NCBI RefSeq assembly: GCF_918797505.1
Contig: NC_092801.1
Location: forward strand, 31,076,487-31,140,486
Direction: 5' to 3'
Origin: Bemisia tabaci
Lineage: Eukaryota > Arthropoda > Insecta > Hemiptera > Aleyrodidae
DNA: 64,000 nucleotides
Each line of letters begins with the position of its first letter. Position 1 is the first letter of the stretch. The position numbers and the translations under genes are program-made. Positions 1 through 13,481 of this stretch are shown here, piece after piece. The notes below the pieces were generated by a model. It had not been told where the DNA came from. It saw only the letters and a list, made by a program, of their open reading frames with translations, and made no database searches.

Positions 1-121
1 CCTCTTAATTTCAGCGAATTTCGTTTTGATTCAAGCGAAAATCCGATTGAATCAAGAGTATTGTTTCTTGTCAATGTTTTCAAGAGTCTGAACTCTAGAT
101 CCAATGTGATTTTTTCCAGTG
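1..121. repeat. Truncated MITE, 'CCAATGTG...CCAGTG' family
   Basis: The stretch ends in CTAGATCCAATGTG followed by a T-run and CCAGTG. The same terminus is seen in full hairpin copies near 30680-30925 and 32983-33213. Only the right arm is inside the window. Confidence 0.7.
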
Positions 122-125
122 CACA

Positions 126-128
126 TAA

Positions 129-171
<43 letters not shown>

Positions 172-173
172 AT
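126..173. repeat. (AAAT)n microsatellite
   Basis: About twelve uninterrupted AAAT units follow directly after the truncated MITE. Simple-sequence repeat. Confidence 0.95.
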
Positions 174-252
174 GGTAATAAAACCACCCCTGCGGTAAAA
201 TAAGGTTTCATGTAAAATGTACTTTAGTGTCGGACACATTTTTTTCCAATTT

Positions 253-732
253 AATTGGACGTATTTCTGTCAAACGGAACTAAACGCCATACTACCGTGC
301 CAAGCAAGAACGCCGTAAATCCATCAAGATTTTCTCTCATTTTTGGAACTTAACACTTCTTAAAATAAAAATTGTTTCAGGTATCCATGTACTTCAAATT
401 TTCAGGTTGAGTTCTTGATTGTATTTGCGAAAGAATTCTGTAAAAACATTGGCCAAAAGTACAAAAGTTTTTCTGCTATGATTCATTGTTTCCAAAAAAT
501 GTAAAAAGGCGTTTACGGCGTTTTTGCGTTGCACGGCAGCATAGGGGGGGGAAGGTAGAGGGGGGCTTTGATTGGCGGCGGAACCAGGCGTCGGGCTCAT
601 TCTGTCCAATACTCGCAATGCTTTTCCACGGCGCTTAGTTCCGTTCGACAGAACGCGCTATCCGGCATTCTAAATTCCTCAAAAGGACGTCAAATTGGCG
701 CTTAGTTCCGTTTGATAGAAATACGTCCAATT
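253..732. repeat. Palindromic MITE, GGACGTATTTCT family
   Basis: The left end reads AATTGGACGTATTTCTGTCA and the right end is its near reverse complement, both followed by a GGAACTAA-type block. The family recurs at 25152-25285, 46308-46433, 56110-56250 and 58926-59152. The centre holds a G-run and no coding sequence. Confidence 0.75.
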
Positions 733-917
733 GTTAAATCAGCAATACATTTTTTTTCGTGAAGGACACTATTCATCCGAATTCTACCATGCTATACATT
801 CTACATGCTCCCTCAGATTACTTACTTGACTTTTGTTGCTATGTTTACGTGTTGAACCAATCCACATCGATACCATCTCACCTATTCGATTCATCGCATA
901 CCATCCATTGTACCTAG

Positions 918-1276
918 GTGAGGAATTCCAGGCAGGGCTGCATTTCAACGAAGTGGAAGAGAGCTCTGGAGAATCCACCAACTTGGAAACGCGTATGCTG
1001 AGCCTCAGATCGAGGAATAATTCCTCTGGCATCAGGCGTGCTTACTCCCAGCCACCAGCCCCCACGCCCAACGGACCCAACGGCCCCAAACCGCCCCCCT
1101 TCGGATACCCACCCGGCTTCGAGCCCCCTGGCTACGTCCCTCCACCCCCCCGCAGCAATTCCGTCCCGAAGAACTGCAAGTACTTGTCCCCGTTCTTTGT
1201 CGGGAAATATCCCGAGGGATCACCACTACTGGATTGGCGCATTCCTGCTGAGTTCTACCCGGAGGTTGAATCTCAG
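918..1276 (+). CDS. Protease gene 1 exon: propeptide end, Pro-rich linker, mature N-terminus
   Basis: The acceptor is ...TACCTAG before 918 and the donor is CAG/GTAAGT at 1276. It enters at phase 1 and exits at phase 0. It begins with EEFQAGLHFN, the usual end of an I29 domain. About 70 residues rich in Pro, Gly, Ser and Arg follow (PPPFGYPPGFEPPGYVPPPP), then GSPLLDWRIP, matching the DWR start of cathepsin catalytic domains. The homologous exon of the paralogue is 60900-61240. Ordinary cathepsins L lack so long a linker. Confidence 0.85.
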
Positions 1277-4200
1277 GTAAGTTGCCATCAATGAAGAGTG
1301 GAGATGTTGCATGTGCGAGGAATTGGCGATTTGACTGTTGATTCATATGTAAAAGTTCGCGAGAAACACGATGGCGCCTCTGGTTTTCTCTGAAATCAAC
1401 TTTCAAACTCAAAAAAAGCTCTCAAGTTGAGGCCAAAATGGAGGGGATATGCCACCCTACCCTGAGAGTCCACCTCTACATCAAGACAAACTCTCCATGC
1501 AAAGATAGGGAGCAAATACATTGACAGGGCTGCCACTTTATTCGGGGACTCCAGAAATGAAAACACAGCAACCCTGCTAATATATTCGCTCCCTATCTTT
1601 GCATGGAGAGTTTGTCTTGATGTAGAGGTGGACTCTCAGGATAGCGTGGGATATCCCCGGTCATTTTGGCCTCAACTTGAGAGCTTTTTTGAGCTAGTAG
1701 ATTTGAGAGAAAACCAGTGGCACCATCGTGTTTCTCGCGAACTTTAACATAGGAATCAACAGTCAAATCACAAATTCCTCACACATGCAACATCTCTATT
1801 GAAAAATCTTACAGTAAAAAGGACTGCATGCCACTCTCCAACCACGAATAATGAAAACATCAAATCACAAAGAATGCCTTCGAAAGTCTTGAAACTTGAC
1901 TCACATCTGCGGGGTTAAAATATTTGTATCACCCGAGGCATTGAAATATCTTTAAGTAACAAGAGCGATACGTGGCTTCCGAACCGCGACCCTTGTAACA
2001 TTTGCTTCTTGGGTAATTTACCGTGACGAGCCGTCTTCTTGGGCCAAGAATCCGGAGTTATACTTGAACCATTCTTCAGGGTTTCTCCAAGCAGAGCTTC
2101 TTCAATCCTCCTTGACGCGTGCTGGAAGCATTCTGGGGCCAACAATAGATTTGAACAACTGAGTGAAACGCGTACCTGCTCAAAAGCAGGTAGAAAATGA
2201 TCGTGCCCCTTAAATTGCATCGTGCGAGATTGAAGGAAATTCAACCCTCCTGATTTCAGTTTGTCACGTTTACGTGCAGTCGCTTCCATTATCCTAAAAG
2301 AAATGGTGCCCCAACAAAGTATGGTATAGGCTTATTGCGACATGAAGTGACGTTGGGATGGTCTATATGCGCTTTCGTATCCGAAGCAAGACACGCTGAA
2401 CGAGACTACTGCAAATTAATTGCAACGGCTGAAAGGATGTGAATTGTATGCAATATGATTCAAAAATCATAGTGAGCGCATTGGCAATTTCTGTAAGTTC
2501 TTCCCTTGCAATGGAGGGTATTGGTGTTGCAATGCCTGGTTTGAATGCAGACGAACCACCCTAAAATCCTAATGTGTACCAATCCGCCCGTTATCATTAT
2601 AACGAGAGGATAATCCTCTCTTTGAACCTCAAATGAAACTAAACCAACACGAAACTTCGTAATATGGCAAGGATTCACGCTTTTCCACATTTTAGATGAC
2701 GTTTCGTAAATTGTGATTTTTGTTCCTTGTATCAATTTTTTTTATGAGTTATGCCATGAAATTACTCGCAAGTATCTTAATTTTCTTGTAAATTTTCCGA
2801 AAATCGAGGTGTCTCATTTTCATAATACTATCAAAGTTGCAAGCTTGAAAACTTGCTAACCTGCGTAGTTTGCAGAGAAAAAAAGGAATTATAGACTTTG
2901 CCAGGGTTACGTAGGTATCATTGCGTTTTCAAGGAATGTATTTTTAGCACTATGTAAATTTGAGGTACCCCGTAACGTGAGTTTACCATGATGTGTAACA
3001 TTTTTTTATCGATGACGTCGTAATTTGATAATTTTCTTTGATGAGTTTTTGAACTCGTTTTAAAATTATCTAAATTAGCCAATCCTGACCTAAAAATAAA
3101 AACAGTCGAAAGTGCCGGGCAGAAAATAATACATCGAATCCAAAGGTTTACTCATTTAAAATCTTGAAAATTAAATTCACCGCGTTACGCAACTCACCCT
3201 ATTTGACAAGTCCCGATTTTGAACGCACAAAAGCAATATGCACGCCTATGCCCTAATTAACTAATTTTCTCAAACCGGATTTCCGAAGTTGTCAATTTGT
3301 GCAGATTGTACCTCAAATTAGAATAAAATCCCAACTTATTGTCACTAGTGAACTCTGAATGAATGATTCCTTCTTCTATACTCATTCAAACAATTTCTCC
3401 CTAAATTGAAACACATTGAGTTGGTTTCTTAATTTTTTTCTTATAATTTTTATTAATATGATAATTCAAATATGCTATCACTGACGAGACTTCATCAATT
3501 TTTATTTTATCACTTGTCATACTTTAGTACATCATTCAGAGTCAGTTCTCAAATGAATCTTAGCTTGTAAAATGTCTAATCCAGTATTAAGAAGTGAAAT
3601 TAGGGATACCTCCAATCATAAATAATAAGCGTAAGATTCAAACACGAGCAAGATTTATTTGACTTTCACATTTACCGGTAAAATTTTCTCACCATTATAA
3701 TTTTATTTGAAATTTAAACGTTTAACTGGATAATTCTGCAATGTTTAGTAGGAGGTGTATCTATATTCTGTCAAATGCGGGGAATGCTTTCGGAAGGAGT
3801 GCAGCGAGTCTCGCCTTTTGTCTACAAACAAAGTGATGGTCTTTTGAAAATCAAGTGTGAAGTTGTTTGTTTATTACTACAACGACCGGCACTGCTTCTC
3901 TGGTTTACGAGCAAAATCCTGGAATCCTGACTCAATGAATTCGTGCGTAGTGGTAGTAGGTGCCTCGTGTGAAAATGAGTTAGGACCTCTCTGAGGATAA
4001 TTCACATTATCTAGTCGTTTAATAAGACGTTTTGACTTCTTGACTTGTGGCACATTTCGTGGCTCCTCTGAGGTAAGGGGTATCTCTAATTCCGTATGCG
4101 TAACGGAGAGCATTGAACTATACGGAGAACAGGGCTCACGTAGAAACTGAGGTACGCCCTTACCCCAAAGGAACCACGATTTTGTACGCCTCTCGGTGAT

Positions 4201-7200
4201 GCATCAGTTGCACTGGTCTTAGAATCGTGTTTTAATGCTTGATTCTTGTAGATCAGCTAAAAATAATAAGATCTGTCATAACAGCAACTTCCTACCGTTG
4301 AATAACCAAGATATCGCGCTTTGACAAATTCGGGTTATGACGTCATCCATTGCGGGTGTGATACCATTTCTCAACATGAAACTCGGATGAAAGCAAGGTG
4401 GAAGAAACCAGGGTGTCACTACCGCGGTGGATGACGTCATAAACCGAATGTTTCAAAAATCGCGATATCCCGGTTAATATTGAACATACAAAGTTGCTGC
4501 TTGGACGGATCTTAATATTTTTAGCTATTGTTTAGCTTACCACTTAAAGCGGTCAACATTTTGAAAATAATTACATTGCTGTAAATCGGAGAAAAACAGA
4601 TCGATCCGCGGAAATGCGTTTTTCAACAAGACGTTTTATAAAATGCGCCCAGGTGAAAATAATGATAATCTCTTAGGGAGGCATCTAGAGACCTATTTGA
4701 TACGAGAAAATCACACTTGTGACCCATGGGTGGGGGTAGGAGGTTCACGGCGCAGTCGTTTTTGAGGCGCCACGCACAGCAAAATAATCGTACTTCTCAT
4801 CGCACTCAATTGAGATATCACGAAGATGAGGCGACAAAGATATCTCACAACTTGTTGCGAAATATTATATTTTGTTTTTTTAGCCTTTGATGCCTATTTT
4901 TGACGTTTTCCACTGTTGCCAAAATCACTTGAGTGCAGGATAAAATATTCACTACTTTTATTCTTTGCCCTTGTAAATTTGCGTAAAACTGAACACTAAA
5001 AAAGTGTCAAACTGCCAATAATTTGAAGGGTCAAAAATAGCCACCAGTCCCTTACGTTGGGCCCCTCGGGGGCCTTACGAGCCTACGTGCGTATATTGTA
5101 AATCTGGCCTTGCATTAAACTCTTTGAATTTCTGTGACCGCAGGACGGATGGGCTATTTTTGCGTGTTTTTCAATGATACTTAGGATTAACCTTACAAGA
5201 AATTTCGCTTCTCTTGTAGCAGAGATAATATAATTTTCCGCGGTTCTATAAATCAACCAATTGATTAGATTTGTCTTCAAATTCGGATAGGTAAGAGAGA
5301 GAGTCTAGCGACACAACGCTGCCAATGAATAAAACCCCCAATGAACGGCTGGTTTTGCCGTAGAACCAGGGGCTGGGCTGGGCTCCTCTGCGTTGCCTCC
5401 CTGCCATTTCTTATGCGTCAGCTACAGGCTCTTTAAGGCATGACATATTTAATTACAGTTGCTCCAAGTTGGCAACATTGGGATGGAAGTGGTCTTGACT
5501 CTTGTGCCTTTACTTTTATTATTTCATGAAAACAAGGGTGGAAATGAATGCAAGAGGCCTTTTCTTTCTTTACTGCGCCGCCGCGCCGCGCCAGTCGTTG
5601 TTGAAGCCCGACCCGCCGTGTCCCTTTACTGAGCATGCCTGGTCCGCTGACCTGCATTTTGTGCCAGGATTTCGGAAAAGTAGTGTTGCCACATTACCAA
5701 AAATGAAATTTTGAGAAAATGGGCACAGCTCAGTACAGTGTCCGTGCAGAATACTTTATTGAGCAGGTCCCTTTGTTGTCGTTAAATTTTCAAAAATCCT
5801 CAAAAAGACATATCTAATTGTAAAAGGGGTTTAAAAAGTCTTAAAGGGTATCCCGGGATAAGAATGTCAAAATGCCCTTGTGAATGGATTTTTATTTTAA
5901 CCATTTTAAGTCATCAAGGGGGTCCTAAAACTTAGGTTTTGGGGGGTTTCAGCCCCCCAACCCCCTCCGCCCCCCTCAGACCCCCAAAAACCGCTTTTTT
6001 GGGCTATTTTTGACTATGCTAACGTCATTTCCTCATAACTTTCGTAATTTTCGATAGAATTGAACCAAAATTTGTCAGAATCTACATCAATTAGCTTAGT
6101 TTGTGTAGAAAAAAATTCATTATCATCGGATAATATTTTAGCCCCTAAAAAAATTCGTAAAATTTTTGAAAAAATCATTTTTTTTCCTTTTTTCGCGGCT
6201 AGGTGGCGTATGGAAACATGCACACAAACAAAAATTGTCTCTTTTCTTAATTTATACACCCAATAAGATACAGGAAAAATTTCGTGTTGATCGGAGTGGT
6301 GCGCCATACTTAAAAACGCAATTTTCTAACCTCAAAACGGCCTAAATGCCACCATTAGCCTCCTTTGATGACTAGGCGTGGAGAAATGTAGAGAGAAATA
6401 TCCGGTTTTATCGTCTCACCTCTTAAGTGATCCACTTAAGTACCTTGAGTCAAAATTTCGAGTCGATCAGAGTGGTGCGCAACACCCAAGCACGCAATTT
6501 TCTAACCTCAAAACGCCGAAATTGCCCATTTCGGCACCCATTATCACTCCGTGTGAAAAAATAAGAAGAGGTACATCCGATATTATTGTCCTACCTCATG
6601 AATTAGACACTTAAGTGCATTTAGTCAAAATTTCGAGTCGATCAGAGTGGTGCGCAACAACCGAACGCGCCGATTTCTAACCTCAAAACGCCCAAATTGC
6701 CCATTTCGGCACCCATTATCACTCCGTGTGAAAAAATAAGAAGAGGTACATCCGATATTATTGTCCTACCTCATGAATTAGACACTTAAGTGCATTTAGT
6801 CAAAATTTCGAGTCGATCAGAGTGGTGCGCAACAACCGAACGCGCCGATTTCTAACCTCAAAACGCCCAAATTGCCCATTTCGGCACCCATTATCACTCC
6901 GTGTGAAAAAATAAGAAGAGGTACATCCGATATTATTGTCCTACCTCATGAATTAGACACTTAAGTGCATTTAGTCAAAATTTCGAGTCGATCAGAGTGG
7001 TGCGCAACAACCGAACGCGCCGATTTCTAACCTCAAAACGCCCAAATTGCCCATTTCGGCACCCATTATCACTCCGTGTGAAAAAATAAGAAGAGTTACA
7101 TCCGATATTATTGTCCTACCTCATAAATTAGACACTTAAGTGCATTTAGTCAAAATTTCGTGTCGATCAGAGTGGTGCGCAACACCCAAGCACGCAATTT

Positions 7201-10200
7201 TCTAACCTCAAAACGGCCAAAATGCCTATTTCGGCACCCATTAACACTCCGTGTAAAAAAAGAGAGGTGGGTACATTCGATTTTATAGTCCTACCTCATG
7301 AATTAGACACTTGAATACCTAGAGTCAAAATTTCGTGTTGATCAAGTGATGCGCAACACCCGAACACGCCGCTTTCTAACCTGAAACCTCCCAAAATTCC
7401 CATTTTGGCATTCATTATCACTGTATGTTAGCCAAGATCCCGCTTGAAAATTGCATGATGCACATTTCAAAGTTTATTATGGCACCCTGCCGCGTAGCAG
7501 ACCCGGTCACTCAGGGAAACCTCTAAACTCCCAGGATATATATGACGGTAGGGAAGCTCGCTCATCCCCCACGAGGGAGCGTTTCCTCGTCCAAACTTCC
7601 ATAATACGTAGCGGTGCAATGAGTACTGGCAAATTCAAGTCAATAAATTAACAAGAGGTTAGAAAGAATCCTAAAGTGAAAGGAAAACACTTTTTCAGTA
7701 AAGAAACTTTGTTATGAGTGAAAGAAACGGGTTTTTTTTTTAAATATAATTAATATTTACAATTGTAGAGATGACAAAATTATTACTTAAGGTAAGACAT
7801 GATATACAAATCGGAAAATAAACAAAAATCAGTGGCAAGAAATAAAGACGAGTGATCAATGGTTTTAAGTTGCTCCATTTTGCTGGTGTCAATCGCAATT
7901 TTGCGTTTGAATTTACAGGATAGATTTTTTTTAAGAAGCACGAGATAAATTTGACCTAATTTGATGGGTATTTGGTATGATTTCTTCTTGGCAAAGAAGG
8001 TTCATTTTAACAGACTTTGTCAACAAACACTTGCTCATTACAATTTTTTTTGTTTACCTCTGAAACAATTTGTACGTATATTAGGTTAAAACAAAAACAA
8101 AAAACAAATTGAAGGTGTGGTTCCTTTTTTTTTTGAAGTGGGTCAGACTTCACGTGGTGTGTCTGGGGATTCATGAAGGGAATCCCTCTGGGCGAGCTGA
8201 AGGGTATACTGAGGCCAATGCTAGACCACGGTAAATACGACTATACATATAGTCGTATTTACCGTTTTATCTTAATTATATTTAAAAAAAAAACCCGTTT
8301 CTTTCACTCATAACAAAGTTTCTTTACTAAAAAAGTGATTTCCTTTCACTTTAGGATTCTTTCTAACCTCTTGTTAATTTATTGACTTGAATTTGCCAGT
8401 ACTCATTGCACCGCTACGTATTATGGAAGTTTGGAGGAGGGAACGCTTCTTCGTGGGGATGGGCGAGCCTCCTTACCGTCATATATATCCTGGGAGTTTA
8501 GAGGTTTCCCTGAGTGCTTGGGTGTTGCGCACCACTCTGATCGACACGAAATTTTGACTAAATGCGCTTAAGTGCCTAATTTATGAGGTAGGACAATAAT
8601 ATCGGATGTATCTCTTATTATTTTTTCACACGGAGTGTTAATGGGTGCCGAAATGGGCAATTTGGGCGTTTTGAGGTTAGAAAATTGCGTGCTTGGGTGT
8701 TGCGCACCACTCTGATCAACACGAAATTTTGACTCTAGGTATTCAAGTGTCTAATTCATGAGGTAGGACAATAATATCGGATGTACCTCTTCTTATTTTT
8801 TCACACGGAGTGATAATGGGTGCCGAAATGGGCAATTTGGGCGTTTTGAGGTTAGAAATCGGCGCGTTCGGTTGTTGCGCACCACTCTGATCGACTCGAA
8901 ATTTTGACTAAATGCACTTAAGTGTCTAATTCATGAGGTAGGACAATAATATCGGATGTACCTCTTCTTATTTTTTCACACGGAGTGATAATGGGTGCCG
9001 AAATGGGCAATTTCGGCGTTTTGAGGTTAGAAATCGGCGCGTTCGGTTGTTGCGCACCACTCTGATGGACTCGAAATTTTGACTAAATGCACTTAAGTGT
9101 CTAATTCATGAGGTAGGACAATAATATCGGATGTACCTCTTCTTATTTTTTCACACGGAGTGATACCTAATGGGTGCCGAAATGGGCAATTTGGGCGTTT
9201 TGAGGTTAGAAATCGGCGCGTTCGGTTGTTGCGCACCACTCTGATGGACTCGAAATTTTGACTAAATGCACTTAAGTGTCTAATTCATGAGGTAGGACAA
9301 TAATATCGGATGTACCTCTTCTTATTTTTTCACACGGAGTGATAATGGGTGCCGAAATGGGCAATTTGGGCGTTTTGAGGTTAGAAATCGGCGCGTTCGG
9401 TTGTTGCGCACCACTCTGATGGACTCGAAATTTTGACTAAATGCACTTAAGTGTCTAATTCATGAGGTAGGACAATAATATCGGATGTACCTCTTCTTAT
9501 TTTTTCACACGGAGTGATAATGGGTGCCGAAATGGGCAATTTGGGCGTTTTGAGGTTAGAAATCGGCGCGTTCGGTTGTTGCGCACCACTCTGATCGACT
9601 CGAAATTTTGACTAAATGCACTTAAGTGTCTAATTCATGAGGTAGGACAATAATATCGGATGTACCTCTTCTTATTTTTTCACACGGAGTGATAATGGGT
9701 GCCGAAATGGGCAATTTGGGCGTTTTGAGGTTAGAAATCGGCGCGTTCGGTTGTTGCGCACCACTCTGATCGACTCGAAATTTTGACTAAATGCACTTAA
9801 GTGTCTAATTCATGAGGTAGGACAATAATATCGGATGTACCTCTTCTTATTTTTTCACACGGAGTGATAATGGGTGCCGAAATGGGCAATTTCGGCGTTT
9901 TGAGGTTAGAAAATTGCGTGCTTGGGTGTTGCGCACCACTCTGATCGACTCGAAATTTTGACTCAAGGTACTTAAGTGGATCACTTAAGAGGTGAGACGA
10001 TAAAACCGGATATTTCTCTCTACATTTCTCCACGCCTAGTCATCAAAGGAGGCTAATGGTGGCATTTAGGCCGTTTTGAGGTTAGAAAATTGCGTTTTTA
10101 AGTATGGCGCACCACTCCGATCAACACGAAATTTTTCCTGTATCTTATTGGGTGTATAAATTAAGAAAAGAGACAATTTTTGTTTGTGTGCATGTTTCCA

Positions 10201-13200
10201 TACGCCACCTAGCCGCGAAAAAAGGAAAAAAAATGATTTTTTCAAAAATTTTACGAATTTTTTTAGGGGCTAAAATATTATCCGATGATAATGAATTTTT
10301 TTCTACACAAACTAAGCTAATTGATGTAGATTCTGACAAATTTTGGTTCAATTCTATCGAAAATTACGAAAGTTATGAGGAAATGACGTTAGCATAGTCA
10401 AAAATAGCCCAAAAAAGCGGTTTTTGGGGGTCTGAGGGGGGGCGGAGGGGGTTGGGGGGCTGAAACCCCCCAAAACCTAAGTTTTAGGACCCCCTTGATG
10501 ACTTAAAATGGTTAAAATAAAAATCCATTCACAAGGGCATTTTGACATTCTTATCCCGGGATACCCTTTTTTTTAAAAATGTCTCTTTGACCGAATTACC
10601 TTTCAAAATATAGCCCATTCGATTGCTCGAACACGAAAAAATAGACTGTTGTTGATTTTTTTTTTCCCTAAAGGTCATAGCTAGTCAGGAGAATTTCCAA
10701 CTGATTGAATGCATGGGAATCTATGAAGACTTTTTTGAGAAAATCCAGAGGCCTGAGAATAATAACTCTTGTCGTGGAAATAGAGCTAAAATGTAAAAAG
10801 TTTTCGGATAAAAATTGCATGAATATAACGGAAAGAATTCAGGTTCTTTTACAGGACAAGGGACACCCACGTACAATCTGACTAACACCGACTTGCGCTA
10901 ACCAGGTGTTGATTAGGTATTCACTCCTAAAATGTTTCATTAATTCCATATTTCGGAGAAAACTTCTTGGATGGTAGGCAGTAAGGTCAGAAAAAAATCT
11001 GCAGATAAAAAAACGGGAAGCTCAATCGATTTGGAGGCATTTTTATTTCGCTAGGAGTAATGTTGGGGGAAGAGGGGGAAGAGAACCGTTGAAGAAAGAA
11101 TCAGAAAACGTAGTTCTAACCGGCCGAAATCCGGAATTTCGCCTGTAGATCCGGAACTTCGCCTGTAGATCCGGAAGATTATACGGACTACGATGCAACG
11201 TTCAACAGTGCTGCCAAGATTCTTGTCACCTCTCAATATGTTATTGAGAATCTCGTATCCTCCGTGTTTCATGTGGCAACTTCGTTCAACGGAAAAGGTA
11301 GTTCCGGACAGAGTTGCCAATTTCATATTAAAATTCGAGAATAAACCTCGATCATTGAGTGTCACTGCGTGAATTTTTCCCTTTAAATCGGACGTTCGGC
11401 GAATCTGTTGGCCTCCCATAATATAGTGCACGTCCACTTGATTTTTCTCTAGTGTCAGTAGGTTGGATATAGAATTTAAAAAAGATCGGCGTAGAAATGC
11501 GAATTTTTCACCAAATTCGGAAAAAACGAAGATGGTAAACATTTTGATCCGATATGCCTCGTAATGCTTCTATTTTATGATGATGTTGGGAAAATAAGCT
11601 GAGTAAATGCGATAACTCCGTGGCACTGTAGTGAGATTCAGGGTTTTGGACGGCTGTGACTTGACGCTTGGCTATATATGTTACGGCGGTTTGGACTTAT
11701 TGTGATCCTATAATATACTATTTCATACACTTTCTCACCATTCCTATCCGCATCATCGAACCGTCATAATGTATAGGCCGATTTTTAATGGGAGATTTGC
11801 GGTCTCCAATTTTTTTACAAAACATTACTTACACCGCTCAACATGGGTTTTTTCCTTCAAACCAAACCAATTTTTTTCGATTCCTAGGTGATATAGAAGT
11901 TCAAAAATGCCCATAATTACTGCAGGAAAATTGGCTGGTGCTCAGGGCGCCGCCATTTTGAATTTTCCAAAATTGAGAAAACCCACGATCAGTTTTTGGA
12001 AAAATCTCCTCAACGGTTAATCTTACAAAAAAAAAAAAAAAAAAAAAAAAGCAGCAGAAAGAACATAAAATTTCCTACCGAAATCACCCTCCTCTGTTTT
12101 TCAAGCTTAATTTTTTGGTAGTAAAATTATCGTTTTCTTCAAAAATTAGCTAAAAAAAGGCGTACTTTTGCTGATTTTAGGGGAAACTTTGCTTCATATC
12201 TCCAGCCATGATTATCTGAGAGAAAAAAAACTGTTATGCTCTTTGAAAAGAACGTAAAATTTACTTCTAGAAAACATATGTCAATGGTTCCTAAACTTTA
12301 TTTAATCCTGAGAAAAAGCAGTTTATTAGCTCCTCCCTTAAATTTGTCGACCCTTGATTTTGGCAACCATCTCCTTTGAAATCATGAAAAAAAGAAGAAA
12401 AAAAACCGAAAAACGTGGCCGAAACTGTGCAACAAGTTGGTAAAATAGTGCTTGGCCCACACCATTTTTTGAGGGGGGGGGGGGCAACGCCAAAAAGTTC
12501 AAAACTTTTCAATCAAATCCAAAAATTTTGAGCTCTAATTAAAAGCTCTAAAGTACAGAACTGATGGGGGAGAGTGTTCAGCTCAGGCAGTTTGCATTGG
12601 ACTATTAAATTGAGGTAACATCGAGAGATCTATAATTTTGGTTGTGTTCACACCTCATCAGTAGATCACACTCGTCAGAGAACCCAACTGAAAATCTTGC
12701 AAAATCCAAGACTGCATCGAAGCAAAAGTTGGAAGTAAAAGTTTTGTATTGCAACACGGTAAGTTATGTACTGGTACTCATTAGAGCTCAACATTTTTAA
12801 TTCTGATTGGATTTTTTTTTGGTTTCTGATCTCAATGACGTTGACGCGATTAACCATTGATGAGATATTTCCAAAAAACTGATCGTGGGTTTTCTCAATT
12901 TTGGAAAAATCAAAATGGCGGCGTCCTGAGCACCAGCCAATTTTCCTACAGTTATTATGGATTTAAAATTTTGAAATCGATGCAGCTCGAACACAAAATG
13001 GTGTATTAAAATCTAAGAACATACATTTGCCTATACATATGCGTAAAGGGCCCGCGAAGAGGGCCTGAGGGCGCGAGGCGCCCTCCCGGGGGTTGGGCCG
13101 CGTAGCAGTCAGCGGGCAGGGCCTAGTAATGTATACGTTGCAGGAAAAGTGGATATTTTGACTTCCCTTCCCCCTCATCGCATACCCGTAACGCAGCCTG

Positions 13201-13434
13201 TAACACCGTAATACACTTTCCGTAACGCTCTTTTCAACCCCTTTCTCCCCACGTCCGGTTTTTTATGAATACTTGCCACCGTGAGGCGATTTTTTAGCGT
13301 CGAAAGTCATATTTTTTTCGTGTGAAGTTTTGTCCAACAATATTGAAGTGTTACGGTGTTACGCACGTAACCTATATCACTATTTGTCGCCTACCTGACA
13401 TAAGGGTGTAACTACAATCTGCAATGGACCCTGC

Positions 13435-13481
<47 letters not shown>

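Larger units (their letters stand above)
5843..10569. mobile_element. Foldback-type element with satellite-repeat arms
   Basis: AAAGGGTATCCCGGGATA at 5843 mirrors TATCCCGGGATACCC ending near 10569. The arms run about 5843-7755 and 8268-10569. They stay complementary through a G/C-run block, an AT-rich block, an array of about 175-bp tandem units (roughly 7 left, 10 right) and a unique inner block, and enclose about 510 bp. Identical chance ORFs appear in mirror image (6014-6307 and 10104-10397). No transposase or other protein was recognised. Long TIRs made of tandem repeats are typical of foldback (FB/Galileo-like) elements; that assignment is structural only. I could not define a convincing target-site duplication. 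It lies in the first visible intron of protease gene 1. Confidence 0.85.

Noticed and set aside
1032..1412. Minus-strand 126-codon ORF opposite the Pro-rich exon
   Set aside because: It is the antisense shadow of a GC-rich coding exon with strong plus-strand homology and splice sites.
6285..10125. 175-bp direct repeats as a possible CRISPR array
   Set aside because: The whole unit repeats with no variable spacers, no cas genes are present and the host is eukaryotic. It is a satellite-like array.
6014..10397. Mirrored ORFs in the foldback arms (6014-6307 and 10104-10397; 6378-6614 and 9797-10033)
   Set aside because: They are identical because the arms are inverted copies. Composition is that of AT-rich repeats with no known domain.
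11051..11542. 163-codon minus-strand ORF as a gene
   Set aside because: Contains a recent short tandem duplication and no family signature; it lies inside an intron of protease gene 1. Chance ORF is the simplest reading.
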